Below are positions 9,234 through 19,780 of a stretch of DNA of 64,000 nt, piece by piece; positions within the stretch are counted from its first letter, which is position 1; each line of letters starts with the position of its first letter. The stretch covers positions 14,588,001-14,652,000 of the forward strand of contig OU862919.1 in NCBI GenBank assembly GCA_917880885.1, in the 5' to 3' direction. Under the pieces are notes generated by a model that was not told the DNA's origin, made no database searches, and was given only the letters and a program-made list of their open reading frames with translations. The position numbers were made by a program, and so were the translations under genes. This stretch comes from Limnephilus marmoratus. Lineage: Eukaryota > Arthropoda > Insecta > Trichoptera > Limnephilidae.

Positions 9234-10030
9234 AAAGGATTCATTTTTGTATATTGTAAGAACAGTCAATCTAATCAGATACCTAACTTACCCATATTAA
9301 GGTACCCACCTTAAATAATGTGCTTACCCATCTTAATTAATATAATTAATTAATATCTATAATTTCAAAAATCCATAGACAATTCTTTTGTTACAAAAGA
9401 AACAGCTGCTTGCTAAATTCAATTTCATCAAATGCGCGAACTGTCAAACGTGCGAAGTTAAAATAGTCGTTAAGTTTTCTGAAATTATCCAATTTTCTGC
9501 TTAATTTTCTTAATTTTTCTATCCGTAAGAACCTTCTACAAAGTATTAGAAAACTTTTTAAAAAAATTAATGAAATAGGTAACGTCGTTCTGAAATTATG
9601 GAGTGACCAAGGGAATCAAGGATTCATTTTTATATACATATATGACATTTGTATAGCGCAATTTTGTGTTATTTCACTCCCAGTGCGCTCTACAGTTAAA
9701 AATAATCTAGTATTTAGTCAAATTATTCCTGTACCTAGTGCTTAATGATACAAAAATGTACAATGCAAAGCAATGACAAGTATAATATAATTTGATACAA
9801 AATGTACAGTAACAGTGCTATTATAGCACAGGACAATAATAATAACTAGCATGACATAAAAAAAATGTACAGTACATTATAAAGCAATGATAAGAGAACT
9901 ACAAATAATCATTAGTAAGAGTGCTATAGCACAGGAAAATAGGACAATAGTATAGGATTCTAGCGTTTTTAGTCTATGTATTATCTATGTCAGTTTATTT
10001 TTCATTGTCATTATTAAGATTGCTAAATGT
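9234..10030. other. AT-rich interior with weak 2-copy tandem
   Basis: At about 9740-9960 the words AATGTACAGTA, AAGCAATGA and GTGCTAT(TAT)AGCACAGGA each occur twice, suggesting an old tandem copy of roughly 100-120 bp. No gene seen. Confidence 0.4.
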
Positions 10031-10218
10031 ATTTGAAAATGTATTTTGAAGCCAAAAGTATTTGAAATACAAATTACAAAATACCTCAGCAGCAGGTAAT
10101 TGAAATACTAATTACAAAATACATTTTTAGGAAGTAATTGAAATTCAAATACAAAATACGTATTTGTATTTCAAATACGTATTTCAATTACAAGTATTTC
10201 AAATACTGCCCAGCCCTG

Positions 10219-11000
10219 GGTGAAGATGATTACTAACAAATCGAACAATTTGTTTTTCTTCTCTCTTGATTAGTTTAAATCTTGTTACGATCAAGCGCAC
10301 TGGTAACGTATTGTGTAAATATATCACTTGTAGACAGCTCAACGCACTACAAACTCATCTTTGGACTTATCCTCTAATATGCTAGCATTACTAGAAGTGC
10401 TACTGAAGCTGCACTCAAGTTCTAACTCTTGTCTCGCCAACACCGAAGATGAAGAATTACTTTTAGCAGTAATTTCTTTCAATTCTTCAGATCTTTGTTT
10501 CCGTTTTAGAGAACTTTCTTTGACCTTTTCTAGTTTCTTGTCGTTTGAGGTCATAATCATCTTACGTTCTCATCTTTGATCGATGAGAAACGCTCTGTCT
10601 TCCGCAATTTTTATCAAATTCAAATGGGCAATATCAAAAAGTTTTTCTAGTTCTTTTTAAACAAATACTCTCCTTTTCTTTGTGCTTCAGAATTTCTTCC
10701 TCTATTTTTCTTCAATAGCAGCCAGTTTTTAAGAAACTTAATCAGTTTTTCAATACAGTGGTTTTGTTGTCTGGTCGGAATACTAGATTTACTCCATACT
10801 TGTATAAGTTCATGAAAGGGTACATGCGCGGAATCTTTCACATTTTTGGAATCATTTAATATGTAGTGAGAACAGAGTAAAACTTGCCGAAGAGTAGGAT
10901 ATTGGTTAAGCCTCATCAATGGCTCAATATCTCGAACCCCAAGTAGAAAAATTTCGTATTTTTTTCGAGTAGATGAACACATTTTACTACGTTGATTCAC
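10219..11000 (-). pseudogene. N-terminal part of a split uncharacterised repeat-associated protein
   Basis: From 11,000 downward the minus strand reads YPTLRQVLLCSHYILND, then VWSKSSIPTRQQNHCIEKL, then WLLLKKNRGRNSEAQRKGE. After a frame change it continues DIAHLNLIKIAEDRAFLIDQ (about 10,650-10,585), then a Lys/Ser-rich low-complexity part (10,560-10,339), and a readable frame up to the TSD at 10,219. From memory, this order matches the N-terminal half of an uncharacterised protein present in many copies in arthropod genomes; its function is unknown. The C-terminal piece at 4848-5098 lies across the hAT-ended insertion on the same strand. Stops and frame changes show it is a pseudogene. Confidence 0.6.
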
Positions 11001-11725
11001 TTCACAGTCTACTAAATAAGTATCAAATACTGTTCATATTTGTCTATAAAACTCTTTAGTAGTTTATTTTAATATTTATTTAATAGTTTAACACACGAAA
11101 CTGGCCCGTAGCAAAAAGTAAAAATTAAGCATTTTACACAAAAAATTCAAAAACAACACTTGATTGAGCACCCCTTTCTACTTGAGCTATCTCGCTGAAA
11201 TTTTACTATGTTATTTCTATGAATACGTGTAACAAATTCACGGAGTGGCCAAATAAAAAAAATAAAAAAAATTTTTTTGGACCACCTTAAGGCGGTATAT
11301 GAGTATCTTCCACAGTGATTGGTTAAGTGTTGGTTTTTGTTTTTACTTTCGTCTCATACATTTTATTTAGAATTAATTGAGCATTAAAGTTCTTTCCGCT
11401 GAGTTATTCACTCGGATTTGTGAATGATGAGAATTATGTTTAAAAAATATATTGTTGTTTTATTTCATTTAACACGTGTAATAAGAATGTTGTGATTGTA
11501 AACGTAATTATAATTAAAATACTATTAATGAGGTCCTTCCTTTATCATGTAAGTATTGTTAATTTTTGTTTGTTTTATAGCGGTAATATAAAAAAATAAT
11601 TATTATAATTTTTTCTCGAAGGTACTTCAATTATTGCTTTTTATTTCATTTAACACGTGTTAACTGTCTGTGTAAAAAATAAGCCAAATTTCAGTAAACT
11701 TTATATTTTTAAAATGTCCAAAAAA
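11001..11725. other. AT-rich spacer, nothing recognised
   Basis: No gene or element end seen. CATTTAACACGTGT occurs twice (about 11,465 and 11,647), which hints at a small duplication. Confidence 0.45.
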
Positions 11726-11812
11726 GTTTCGGTTTCGGTTTCGGCCGAAACTGAAGCAGATACCGAAGATTGGGTTTCGGTTTCGGTAAAAACCCTGTTT
11801 CGGTCGGACACT
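11726..11812. repeat. TTTCGG-rich repeat, copy 2
   Basis: GTTTCGGTTTCGGTTTCGG with inverted CCGAAAC words, as at 930-1040. Confidence 0.55.
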
Positions 11813-12234
11813 ACTAAATATCTTAAAATGAAAAATATTCCGTATTAACGAGTAAGCAGTGTAATGCATAAATAATTTAAAATGTTTGAAACTTTCAAAA
11901 TACTTTCTTTAAACCTCCGCGAAGGTTTCTGGATTACTACAACTACATAACAATACATCTGAAAAGTTTATTTAATCTTTACGAAAACTCTTGCAAAACT
12001 GTGAAAAGTGCCAAAATTTGAGAATAACATTTGGCAAAACAATGATGTTAAATCAATATTCTATTTTCGAAACTCTTCAAATTAACGAATTTATTTTAAG
12101 TACCTACTCGCCTAATACTTTGAATCGAATGAAGAATTATAGATATTTTAAATAGGTACCTATGTTAGGCATCAAATTCGATTGATTGTTCTTATAATAT
12201 ACAAATATGAATATTTGTAATATACGAAGAATTA

Positions 12235-12486
12235 AAATCTGAATAAAAAAATTATACTTAATTGGTGGCACGCAAGCTGTTTGAAAACTGAATGGACTGA
12301 ATATATGGAATGAGCGAAGGGTGGTTGGCGGGTCGGGGGAGCGGGAGAGGGGGGGTGTGAAGGCGAGGAAGGTGGAAGGGGAATGCGGAAGGGGGAGGGG
12401 AACGGGGACGCACGGGAAAGGACATGCAGGGAGAAACAATTTATTTCTTTGAATATGGCATTGTAACGCATGCCGGGAACTGCTAG
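12235..12486 (+). mobile_element. Non-autonomous Helitron, plus strand
   Basis: The body matches the minus-strand copy at 8950-9233, with GGCACGCAAGCTGTTTGAAA, a G/A-rich core, GCAGGGAGAAACAATTTATT and GGCATTGTAACGCATGCCGG. The 3' end is CTAG at 12,483-12,486. The next base is C rather than the usual T. The 5' end is not clear and may be truncated. Confidence 0.7.
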
Positions 12487-13315
12487 CATATAAACAAATG
12501 TGTCTATTTTTCTACAGAATTTTCCGCCGCATTCGAATAAAAACAATTCTTCTTCTTTGATAATATAATTGAACCACGTAGGCAACTAATTATTATTATA
12601 TCCCAAAATCATATGATTTACGTGAATAAATAATAATGGCTTCGTTAATACCGTTTTAATTGGATGATTTTGGTTTCCATCGTCTTCTGGAGTCGGTGAG
12701 GCACGTTTGTGAACATTTCCGCATTATCATTTCTGGGATTGTTTGCTGTGGATTTCTAGGAAATTATTAATGGGGTTTTATAAATTGATTCGAGATGAGG
12801 TTAAATTAAGTCATTTCTGTGCTGATTTCACTGATGCGTGACTTGACTTGATCGGGCGCGAATTTCAAAGGCGATAAAATAATAAGGGTGGTTATAATAT
12901 ACGAAGTAGATTCTGTATAAATTTGAAAGAAATACTTTAACACCAGCGATAAGCCAATACGTTTACTGAAACAGCAAAATGGGTCGAACTATGGCACCAT
13001 GAAATTTGCACAATTTTTACTGTCTGGGGTTTTTAGGTCAACACGACAAGGTTAGGTTTGGTTTCAAGGTCAGACAAGGTTTGTAGGTGAACTAGAAATA
13101 AAAATAGAAAATAGATACTACATGTTGTTATTTCGGTGATCTCAATAAGGCTTATAAATGATGATTTTTGAAACTTTTTTCAATACTGGAATGATTTCAA
13201 AGGCATTTAGAATTTTTTTACATTTTCATTGCATTTTCGTATTCGCAGCAATTTTTTGAAAATATTCTATTTTAAATACCTAGTCCAGTAACTTTGTCGC
13301 TTGAATGTATGGGGT
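12487..13315. other. Spacer, nothing recognised
   Basis: No gene or repeat boundary found. Confidence 0.45.
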
Positions 13316-14075
13316 AGTATGCGTTAAATCCGGTAGTTCTGATTTTTTGCTTGTTTATGATGTTGTCTAATGAATAATCCAAGTTTTTGACCTCGAGTGT
13401 GAACGCAACTTTGTCAAAAATCGAAAAAACCGCGAAAAAATCGTTATTTTTTCAAATTTTGGCGATTATAACCCTAAAGGACTAGTTTTTGAAAAAACTT
13501 TTCTACGACGTCTTTTCATAGATTTCATCAGTACTTGCTCAATGGTCATTCTGAACATATACCCGACCAAAATTGCGAAGTTCGAAAAAAAAGATAAATT
13601 TTGAAAAAAAATTTAATCTCGGAAACTATTAGGTCTACAGAGACAATTCTAGTATCACATTGTAGCAAATTTAGTCTACTTTAAAAACGTTGTACAAAAG
13701 TTTTTTCAAAAACTAGTCCTTTAGGGTTATAATCGCCAAAATTTGAAAAAAAAACGATTTTTTCGCGGTTTGCGCTCGAGGTCACAAACTTTGAAAGGCT
13801 TAATCTCGGAAACTATTGGGTCTACAAAGACAGTTTTAGTATCATATTGTAGAAAATTTAGTTTACTTTAAAAACGTCATACAAAAGTTTTTTCAAAAAC
13901 TAGTCCTTTAGGTTTATAATCGCCAAAATTTGAAAAAATAACGATTTGTTCGCGGTTTTTTCGATTTTTGACAAAGTTGCGTTCGGCGCTCGAGGTCGAA
14001 AACTTGGATTATTCATTAGACCAACATCATAAACAAGTCTGCAAAAAATCAGAACTACCGGATTTAACGCATACT
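13316..14075. repeat. Foldback element, ~190-200-bp inverted arms, internal tandem
   Basis: Outer arms are about 13,316-13,508 and 13,878-14,075. Shared landmarks are AGTATGCGTTAAATCCGG, CTGATTTTTTGCTTGT and AAATCGAAAAAACCGCG. Inside, a block of about 183 bp is repeated directly (TAATCTCGGAAACTATT at 13,617 and 13,800, followed in both by AAAACTAGTCCTTTAGG). No TSD was found, so the class is unknown. Confidence 0.7.
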
Positions 14076-14326
14076 GTGATGTATAAAGTCGAATTTGAAT
14101 ATTTTTTTTACAACCAGAATAGTGTTCTAAATACCATACAAATAATAGGCCACTTGCACGAATTTCATAATAACTTGGAAAAAATAGTGTGGATTGATTT
14201 TTCAACAGAGATTACGAAAATATTACTAATTTTTTTTCGAAATTTATATTTTTTTATATTTTTAAATAAATAAATCCTTTTCTGGGCTCGTGACGTCACT
14301 ACATTCAAATGTTCTATCTCCGATAA

Positions 14327-15064
14327 TCTAATATATAAAATTCTCGTGTCACGGTGTTTGTTGCAATACTCCTCCGAAACGGCTGGACCAATTTTGATGA
14401 AATTTTGTGTGCTTATCTGGTAGGTCTGAGAATCGACCAACATCTATTTTTCATACACCTAAAAGTAAAGGGTGTTCCACTCCGAAGAAAATTATTTTCC
14501 CCATACATTTTGTATGGAACGAATTATCCTATTTTGAAAGAAATGCAGCAATATTGTAAGGGGTATAATATTGAACTGTGAACCGGGGGAGGGGGGAGGG
14601 AAGAGGGGGGAGGAGGGAGAGGTGGAAGGGGAGAAGGGAGGGGGGGAGGAAGGGAGGGGGGAGGGGAGGGGGGAGGAGGAGGGGTAGGGGGAGGGGGGGG
14701 GGGTGGGGGAGGGGGAGGGGGAGGGGAAGGGGGAGGTGGAGGGGGAGGGGGAGGGGGAGGTGGAGGGGTAGGGGGAGGTGGGGTTGGGGGGGGGGGTGGG
14801 GGGGGAGGGGGAGGTGGAGGTGGAGGTGGAGGTGGAGGGGGAGGGGGGAAAGGAACTCAGGAAGGGGGGTTAGCGGGACGGGGGAAGGGGAGAAGTGGAG
14901 TGGGGAGAGGGAGAGGGAACGCGAGAGGGGAAAGGATACACAGGGAGAAACAATTTAGATCAAGGTATGGTATACGCAGGGAGAAACAATTTTGATCAAT
15001 TCAGATAATAAGTTGACAACAGTTTTTGATTCTGAGGCGGTACGAAGTTCGCCGGATCAGCTAG
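14327..15064 (+). mobile_element. Helitron, non-autonomous, both ends present
   Basis: The 5' end is TCTAATATATAAAATTCTCG after an A. The 3' end is GCCGGATCAGCTAG, followed by T at 15,065, so it sits in the A/T context typical of Helitrons. A CAGGGAGAAACAATTT word occurs twice near the 3' end. The core 14,584-14,850 is an almost pure G/A tract. No Rep/helicase gene is present, so movement would need a helper. Confidence 0.85.
14584..14850 (+). repeat. G-rich purine tract (G-quadruplex potential)
   Basis: About 270 bases of GGGGGA/GGAGG units with runs of up to 10 G. The long open frame across it (14,578-14,958, Gly/Arg only) is a by-product of composition, not a gene. Confidence 0.85.
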
Positions 15065-15152
15065 TATTCAATAAATTTTATAAAATTCCATACGGATTTT
15101 TAAAAATATTTTGCAACACTTTGATTTCAGGCGAATTTTTGAATTTGACACT

Positions 15153-15434
15153 AATGGTACGGCCACACTTATTAACTATTACTTTAACCACACCAGTCTG
15201 CGCAATATTATTACGGGAGAGTGGTAAAAAATATTATTGTAGAGGATAAAAATTGTTTAAAATAATAATTTTTTTACCTTTACGAATCGAAATCAATATT
15301 ATGGAAACCGAAGCATCGCCTGCTCAATTGTAGGCAACTGATAAGATACAACACCGAATCAGCTGTTCGATGTCCGCCATTTTGAAGCTCGAAGTTCGGA
15401 GTTGGAAGGTTGGCTTTGGTGTGGAAGTAGCATA
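15153..15434. repeat. MITE family M1, copy 2
   Basis: Starts ATGGTACGGCCACACTT and ends GTGTGGAAGTAGCAT (inward ATGCTACTTCCACAC). Internal words are shared with 5309-5698: ATTATTACGGGAGAGTGGTA, AATTGTAGGCAACTG, ATGTCCGCCATTTTG and GTTGGAAGGTTGGC. The superfamily is not certain. Confidence 0.65.
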
Positions 15435-16344
15435 AAATTCACTGCGTATTGCCTGCGAACTTCTTTACAGGTACTTTCGTACGGTGGTTACCCGAATCCA
15501 TTTTTAAATAACTTAACACAGCGTCAGCATTTGAATTGAAATATTTTGGCTTGTTGTTTTGACAGACAACATTGTGATATGTAAATGTTGAAAATAATTC
15601 ATAATTAGCATTTTTATGGTGAAAAACAGTGGAATAGGATTTTTTTTAAAATATCATGAAATAGTTGAGAATAACAGCAATCATTAGTAGTTAATCACAT
15701 ACTTGCAATTTAATGTATGGTAAGAATGAGCAAAATATAATCTTAATACACAAGGTTACTCCCTAATGGCCATGATTTTAACATCAGTGAGAATTTCGTT
15801 ATAGAGCAATTTTTTAAAAATTCGTATGGCACTTTATTAAATATTATTGGTATAATAGATTTAGGACTTCTTTGATCATATTTGTTTTGAAACACAGGTA
15901 CTTTCATTCCTTATTTTGTATGAGACGCGTATTGCGTGCATGATCCACGATTATTTTATATGGACTGCCGGATAAATGCTGCAATACATTTTTTTGCCAC
16001 AAAATAGAATATTAATGTAATGGTACGAATATTAATGGAGTTATCCAAACCGTCAAAGTAACGTATTTTGTTGTATGACTAAAACGTGTTTCACAAACAA
16101 TATCGTTATTGTATGTACACTGAACTAATTAAGTTATCATTAAGCTGCCATTTACAGGAAAATTTGGGCTTAAATTACTAATCATTCGTTTCCATTATTA
16201 TCGTTCGTTGGTTGAACCGGGGCAATATTATAAAGTTGACGTTTTAATTGCGCTATTAGGTCAATTGGTTAAGTAAACATCCCCGCTGGTCTGAATTGTC
16301 CCCGGGGCGGCGCAAACTGGGGATTTATGAATTTTCATCTAGCT
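15435..16344. other. Spacer, nothing recognised
   Basis: AT-rich, no coding motif or element end. Confidence 0.45.
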
Positions 16345-16409
16345 CAATGGTTCCCAAAATGGGCAATATCGACCCTGGGGGGCGGTGGCGGCGTCAGGGG
16401 CAAAATAGA

Positions 16410-16915
16410 GCACTCGTACCGGAAACACGCACAACGGGCGCCCACATGAAAACATGATAGTTATACTTTCCACATGAAAACGAGTCGTTTCTAGGACTCA
16501 TTATTGTGTTTTTATGCACAGCCTGGCTTTGGAAATGATTTGCTTGATGCTTCTATTTAATTATATCTTAGACTATTTTTCTTTTTTAATATCTCCCGGA
16601 AGGCTATTGTCTCATTCGTAGCTAATGAATTGATTGGCAAATCGTGTATTTATTGTGCTTATGTGTTTTATCATGTTGTTACGTAAAGTGTGAGTGCTAT
16701 TCCGACGTTTTAATAAATTCTGAGTTTGTGCGAATTTGATATTAACTTTATCTATTAGGAGACATGCATTATGCTTAAGTATATAATATTGTAATTGTTA
16801 AACGTTTGGTTTTTACCCTCCCCTTCCTCAAAAGACCCTCCATGATGCAGCATCCCGAATATGATATAGGCCCTAAGGGAATATCATTTTTTCCACCACC
16901 TGTGTAGAGTCAATG
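16410..16915 (+). pseudogene. Non-LTR retrotransposon 3' end (family N1), plus strand
   Basis: The start (ACTCGTACCGGAAACACGC) and a block at about 16,480-16,560 (ACGAGTCGTTTCTAGGACTC, then GCCTGGCTTTGGAAATGATTTGC) match the N1 copy at 41,480-41,795 on the same strand. After a diverged gap, the tail at 16,815-16,915 (CCTTCCTCAAAAGACCCTCC, GGCCCTAAGGGAATATCATT) matches the N1 3' tail. It is too decayed to translate over any length. Confidence 0.55.
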
Positions 16916-17039
16916 TTAGGGATTATTTCTGATTCTTACCCACACCTGATCCTTACTTACAACTGTGAAGTCACAAGTTCAGTGCCTTGACAGTGGAGGT
17001 TATCCACGTCTTACCCGCCCTGGTATAAGTAACAGGTGG

Positions 17040-17455
17040 TTATTTTTTTTTTTTTACATTTCCATACAGGAGGCCCTGAGGAAAATAATTTCTGGGATGC
17101 TGTGTGGAGGGTCTTTTTGAGGAGAGGAAGGAATTAACATTGGTCTTGAAGAGACCCATGTTGTATGAAGGAGGAAACACAGAGGCCGCCAAATCATTCC
17201 ACAGCCGAGCTGTTGAACACAAGAACGATTCAAAGAAACGACCCGTTCTCACGTGACAAATGTCAACCGTGTACAAATGTTGGGCACGCGTTTGGCGTGT
17301 TTTCCGAATATGCACCGGTGCCGAAGGGATCAATGACGCTAGTTCCTCGGAGCATCTTCCATTGTAATACCGGTAGAACAAGGATAGCATTCCTATCCGA
17401 CGCCTGTGCCCTAAAGATTGCAATCCGTCTGATAAGACGGAAGAATCTATAGTTA
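17040..17455 (-). pseudogene. Non-LTR reverse transcriptase C-terminus (family N1)
   Basis: The minus strand reads 127 residues: SLGHRRRIGMLSLFYRYYNG, CSEELASLIP, then TARLWNDLAASVFPPSYNMG and FKTNVNSFLSSK. This is the typical C-terminal tail of jockey-superfamily non-LTR polyproteins, beyond the reverse transcriptase and thumb. The block LEHRR..LSLFYRYYNG..CS.EL and TARLWN.LP..VFP..Y is common in insect elements. It is followed by the family 3' UTR and ends in an A-rich tail (T-run 17,043-17,054). It is a 5'-truncated insertion and not functional. It faces a plus-strand copy of the same family just to its left. Confidence 0.75.
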
Positions 17456-17889
17456 CTCCTTCAAAAACTATAGTTACTCCTTCAAGGCTCTTGCAAGATT
17501 CTATTTTTTTGTTAAACGAAGCTACATTTATTTATTTTGAACGAATCTAGTCCTCCAGTGTCCTTGCATACGTTGTTAGTAAGCAGTATACAAGTGCTTA
17601 GCAGGATAAACAAAATGCAAAAAAAAAAATAGGTTAGTAAGACAAAGATAAATTAAACAGGGCAAAAGAAAAACTCATTCATGCATCTGTAAAAACCTGC
17701 AAGCACCTGCATAAAATAGAGAACATAAGTAATTTAATTAATCTCAAATCAATTGGCAAGTACCAACAAAAAATGTGAATGGCTTTCGGTCTATCTATAA
17801 ACTACACTTAATTTGCGTGTCCCTTAGCCAACCACTCAGTGAAGCCTCAAAGAATGTTAACTGTTGGGGTAAAATACCCGAAGACTAAA

Positions 17890-18105
17890 AGAAAATTCAG
17901 CATTGGGTAGTCAGAGGCAGGACAAAGGACAGTCAAGGTCGTCTGACCAAGCCTCTAGCCTGCACATGTCATTGGGGGAGGCGCAGATAGATTTGAGAAG
18001 GATCTGCAAAATTAATAATGTAACTAATGATGAAGCAGGGACGAGGTCCAGCACACCCCCATATGGGGATACAGAAATCACAGAAAGCAGTGTTCTGTGA
18101 TTAGT
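17890..18105 (+). repeat. Dispersed repeat, copy 2 of the family at 1-505
   Basis: Shares AGCAGGGACGAGG and ACCCCCATATGGGG with 435-475. No recognised coding content. Confidence 0.45.
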
Positions 18106-18424
18106 ATTTTACTTCTTTGATAAATTACGAGTTCCGTGAAAATTTTCCAAATTACAGCTGTATTAATCGGTGCAAAGTGTAAATTGGACAAGAGACTTCA
18201 TTATCCTGCTGCCGTAAGTTTATGCGTTAATTTTTCATGCCTTCCAGACAATTTCTAAGAGTTGATTTAAAAAATATAGATATTTTTTAGATGATATTTT
18301 TCGTAGGAAACATCGATAGTGCATATTACCACAAATTGATTTTTACGGCACGGTACACAGGATGGGAGCGAAGAAACAAGATATCCGAAAAGGGGGCACA
18401 GCCTAAAGAGTTTGGGAACCTCTA

Positions 18425-19040
18425 ATCTAAAGCTTTATCTCGGTGCTCGACGACATTAAGGGGCTGCTTTTGTGAATTTATCGGTCCCACATTGATGAAA
18501 AGTACTGGGTTTAAAATGAGCATGTGTCTTCCTTAGAATACCGCCACTGCGGAATCCCGTATTCTCCGCACAGTCCCGTATTCATCGCGAGGTCCCGGAT
18601 TTCACCCCGATAACAAAATAAATGTCCCGTATTTGGCGATTTACGATTCTAAGAGTCAGGACGCTTTAATTTGCTTACGGAGTAAAAATAATTGCTTGCG
18701 GATATTAGACACAAAGTTTGGTTTATTTAAGCTTTAAAAAGTAATGAATTTAAAGTCAGCAACTGTTGAGGACGTGCTGGCACTTTATTTAACGATTTTC
18801 GCAAATATGCAAAATAGGAAGTTTTCAGAAACTTAAAATGTGGTAGTTACTTTGTGGATTGTCGTAATAAGATTAAATGAAACTTTAAATAACACTTAGT
18901 TTTAACCATTGGATTTATTTAAGCAACTTTTTTTACCTTAGCTCGACACAAGAGACCCTGAGACCCTTTCCTCCTTGCTCCCTTTAGCCTCACAAAATAC
19001 ATGAACACTTCACATAGTTCCACTGTCGATCTAATATCCT
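18425..19040. other. Spacer with CCCGTATT-rich block
   Basis: 18,545-18,640 has several CCCGTATT/CCCGGATTT words of the type seen as subterminal repeats in hAT elements, but no paired end is visible. Confidence 0.4.
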
Positions 19041-19234
19041 CCATAAACGGCTGCTTGCATTCATTTTTGTGATTAATATTTTTTAGTTTAATTTTTCATG
19101 CTTTTTCGTTTATATTTATGTTTACATTGTTATTTACTTTTTCTTATTATTGTCTAATTTCTTTTTGTTACTTCGAAATAAAGAATGTATTGCATTGCAC
19201 TGAATACATTTTGGAATAAACTAATATTAATATT
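19040..19234 (+). repeat. 3' end of the RTE-like element family (copy 2)
   Basis: Matches the 3' region after the RTE-like gene at 59,434-59,845: ATCCTCCATAAACGGCTGC, TTTTTCATGC, TGTTATTTACTTTT and TGTATTGCATTGCACT..ATACAT..TGGAAT. It is a 5'-truncated insertion. Confidence 0.65.
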
Positions 19235-19354
19235 TTCGTTATTTGTTTTTGGGGTGTTATGCCGTGTTGCGCTACCTCCTTCTTTAGCCAAAGGCATAAC
19301 ACCCCAAAAACAGATAACGAAAATGCTTTTGGCCGTGAAAATCTTAAAACTTAT
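19235..19354. mobile_element. Hairpin retroposon, 14-bp TSD
   Basis: A 120-bp insertion bounded by the perfect 14-bp direct repeat CTAATATTAATATT (19,221-19,234 and 19,355-19,368). It contains GGGGTGTTATGCC on one side and GGCATAACACCCC on the other, forming a hairpin. The body continues GCTTTTGGCCGTGAAAATC. A fuller copy lies at 59,525-59,700 in the reverse orientation. TSD length suggests retroposition. Confidence 0.75.
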
Positions 19355-19439
19355 CTAATATTAATATTATTCAGATGATTATAGATTATATTCTTTGAAA
19401 AAAAAAGTATAATTTTTTATTTGAAATTTGAAAAAAAGA

Positions 19440-19780
19440 TACATAAAATATTTATGATTAAGGCTCTGCAACCGGGATCGAAAAGAAGAAGATGGAGAGA
19501 TACGAAATTACGAATGTTAGAGGAGAGCGCTAACATTTACAGCGAAAAAAAACCATGCGAAAATTGCGAAAATGTTTAATAAAACACGACTCGTTTAAAA
19601 TAGAGCAAAAATCTCGCGGGCATTATCTTAAACAGCATTTAAAGAAACAATGTGAATTTTTCATACATATAACTTGTAAAATAACTGAAACAAACGTGTT
19701 TATAATAATTTTTGGAGCTTACTTTGCGATTTTTTTCTATCGAGGGAATTTTATATAATTTGCGTTTCGGTGCGGGCAAA
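19440..19780 (+). repeat. Dispersed repeat family R2, copy 1
   Basis: About 330 bp, matching 26,860-27,185 on the minus strand. Shared words: TTAGAGGAGAGCGC/GCGCTCCTCTAA, AAAACACGACTCGTTTAAAA, TTTAAAGAAACA, TAACTTGTAAAATAAC and GCGATTTTTTTCT. A 67-codon frame (19,555-19,758) lies in it; in the other copy the frame is broken, so coding is not supported. Confidence 0.7.

Larger units (their letters stand above)
5099..10218. mobile_element. hAT-ended insertion, 5.1 kb, near-perfect 8-bp TSD
   Basis: The left end reads CAGGGCTGGGCAAAATAC and the right end is its inverse, TATT..TGCCCAGCCCTG, giving a 12-bp perfect TIR. Flanks are GGTGTAGA (5091-5098) and GGTGAAGA (10,219-10,226), an 8-bp TSD with one mismatch. 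Both subterminal regions (5110-5280 and 10,030-10,206) are packed with AAATACAAAATAC-type words on both strands, as expected for ends of one element. Split halves of one protein type flank it, which supports a single insertion. No hAT transposase is recognisable inside; the interior is occupied by a P-element relic, MITEs, repeat R1 and a Helitron. Two separate solo ends remain a possible alternative. Confidence 0.7.
16345..18424. mobile_element. hAT-ended element, 2.1 kb, decayed TSD
   Basis: Left end CAATGGTTCCCAAAATGGG; right end read inward TAGAGGTTCCCAAACTCTTT. The shared GGTTCCCAAA core is a common hAT terminus. Flanks ATCTAGCT and ATCTAAAG(CT) agree in the first five bases only. The interior holds two opposing non-LTR 3' ends and the second copy of the repeat seen at 1-505. 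No transposase motif. Confidence 0.55.

Noticed and set aside
14578..14958. 126-codon Gly/Arg-only open frame
   Set aside because: It follows from the G/A tract inside a Helitron; no start context, domain or homologous frame in the other Helitron copies.
19555..19758. 67-codon conserved protein in repeat R2
   Set aside because: The reverse copy at 26.9-27.1 kb has frame-breaking changes, so conservation is at the DNA level only.
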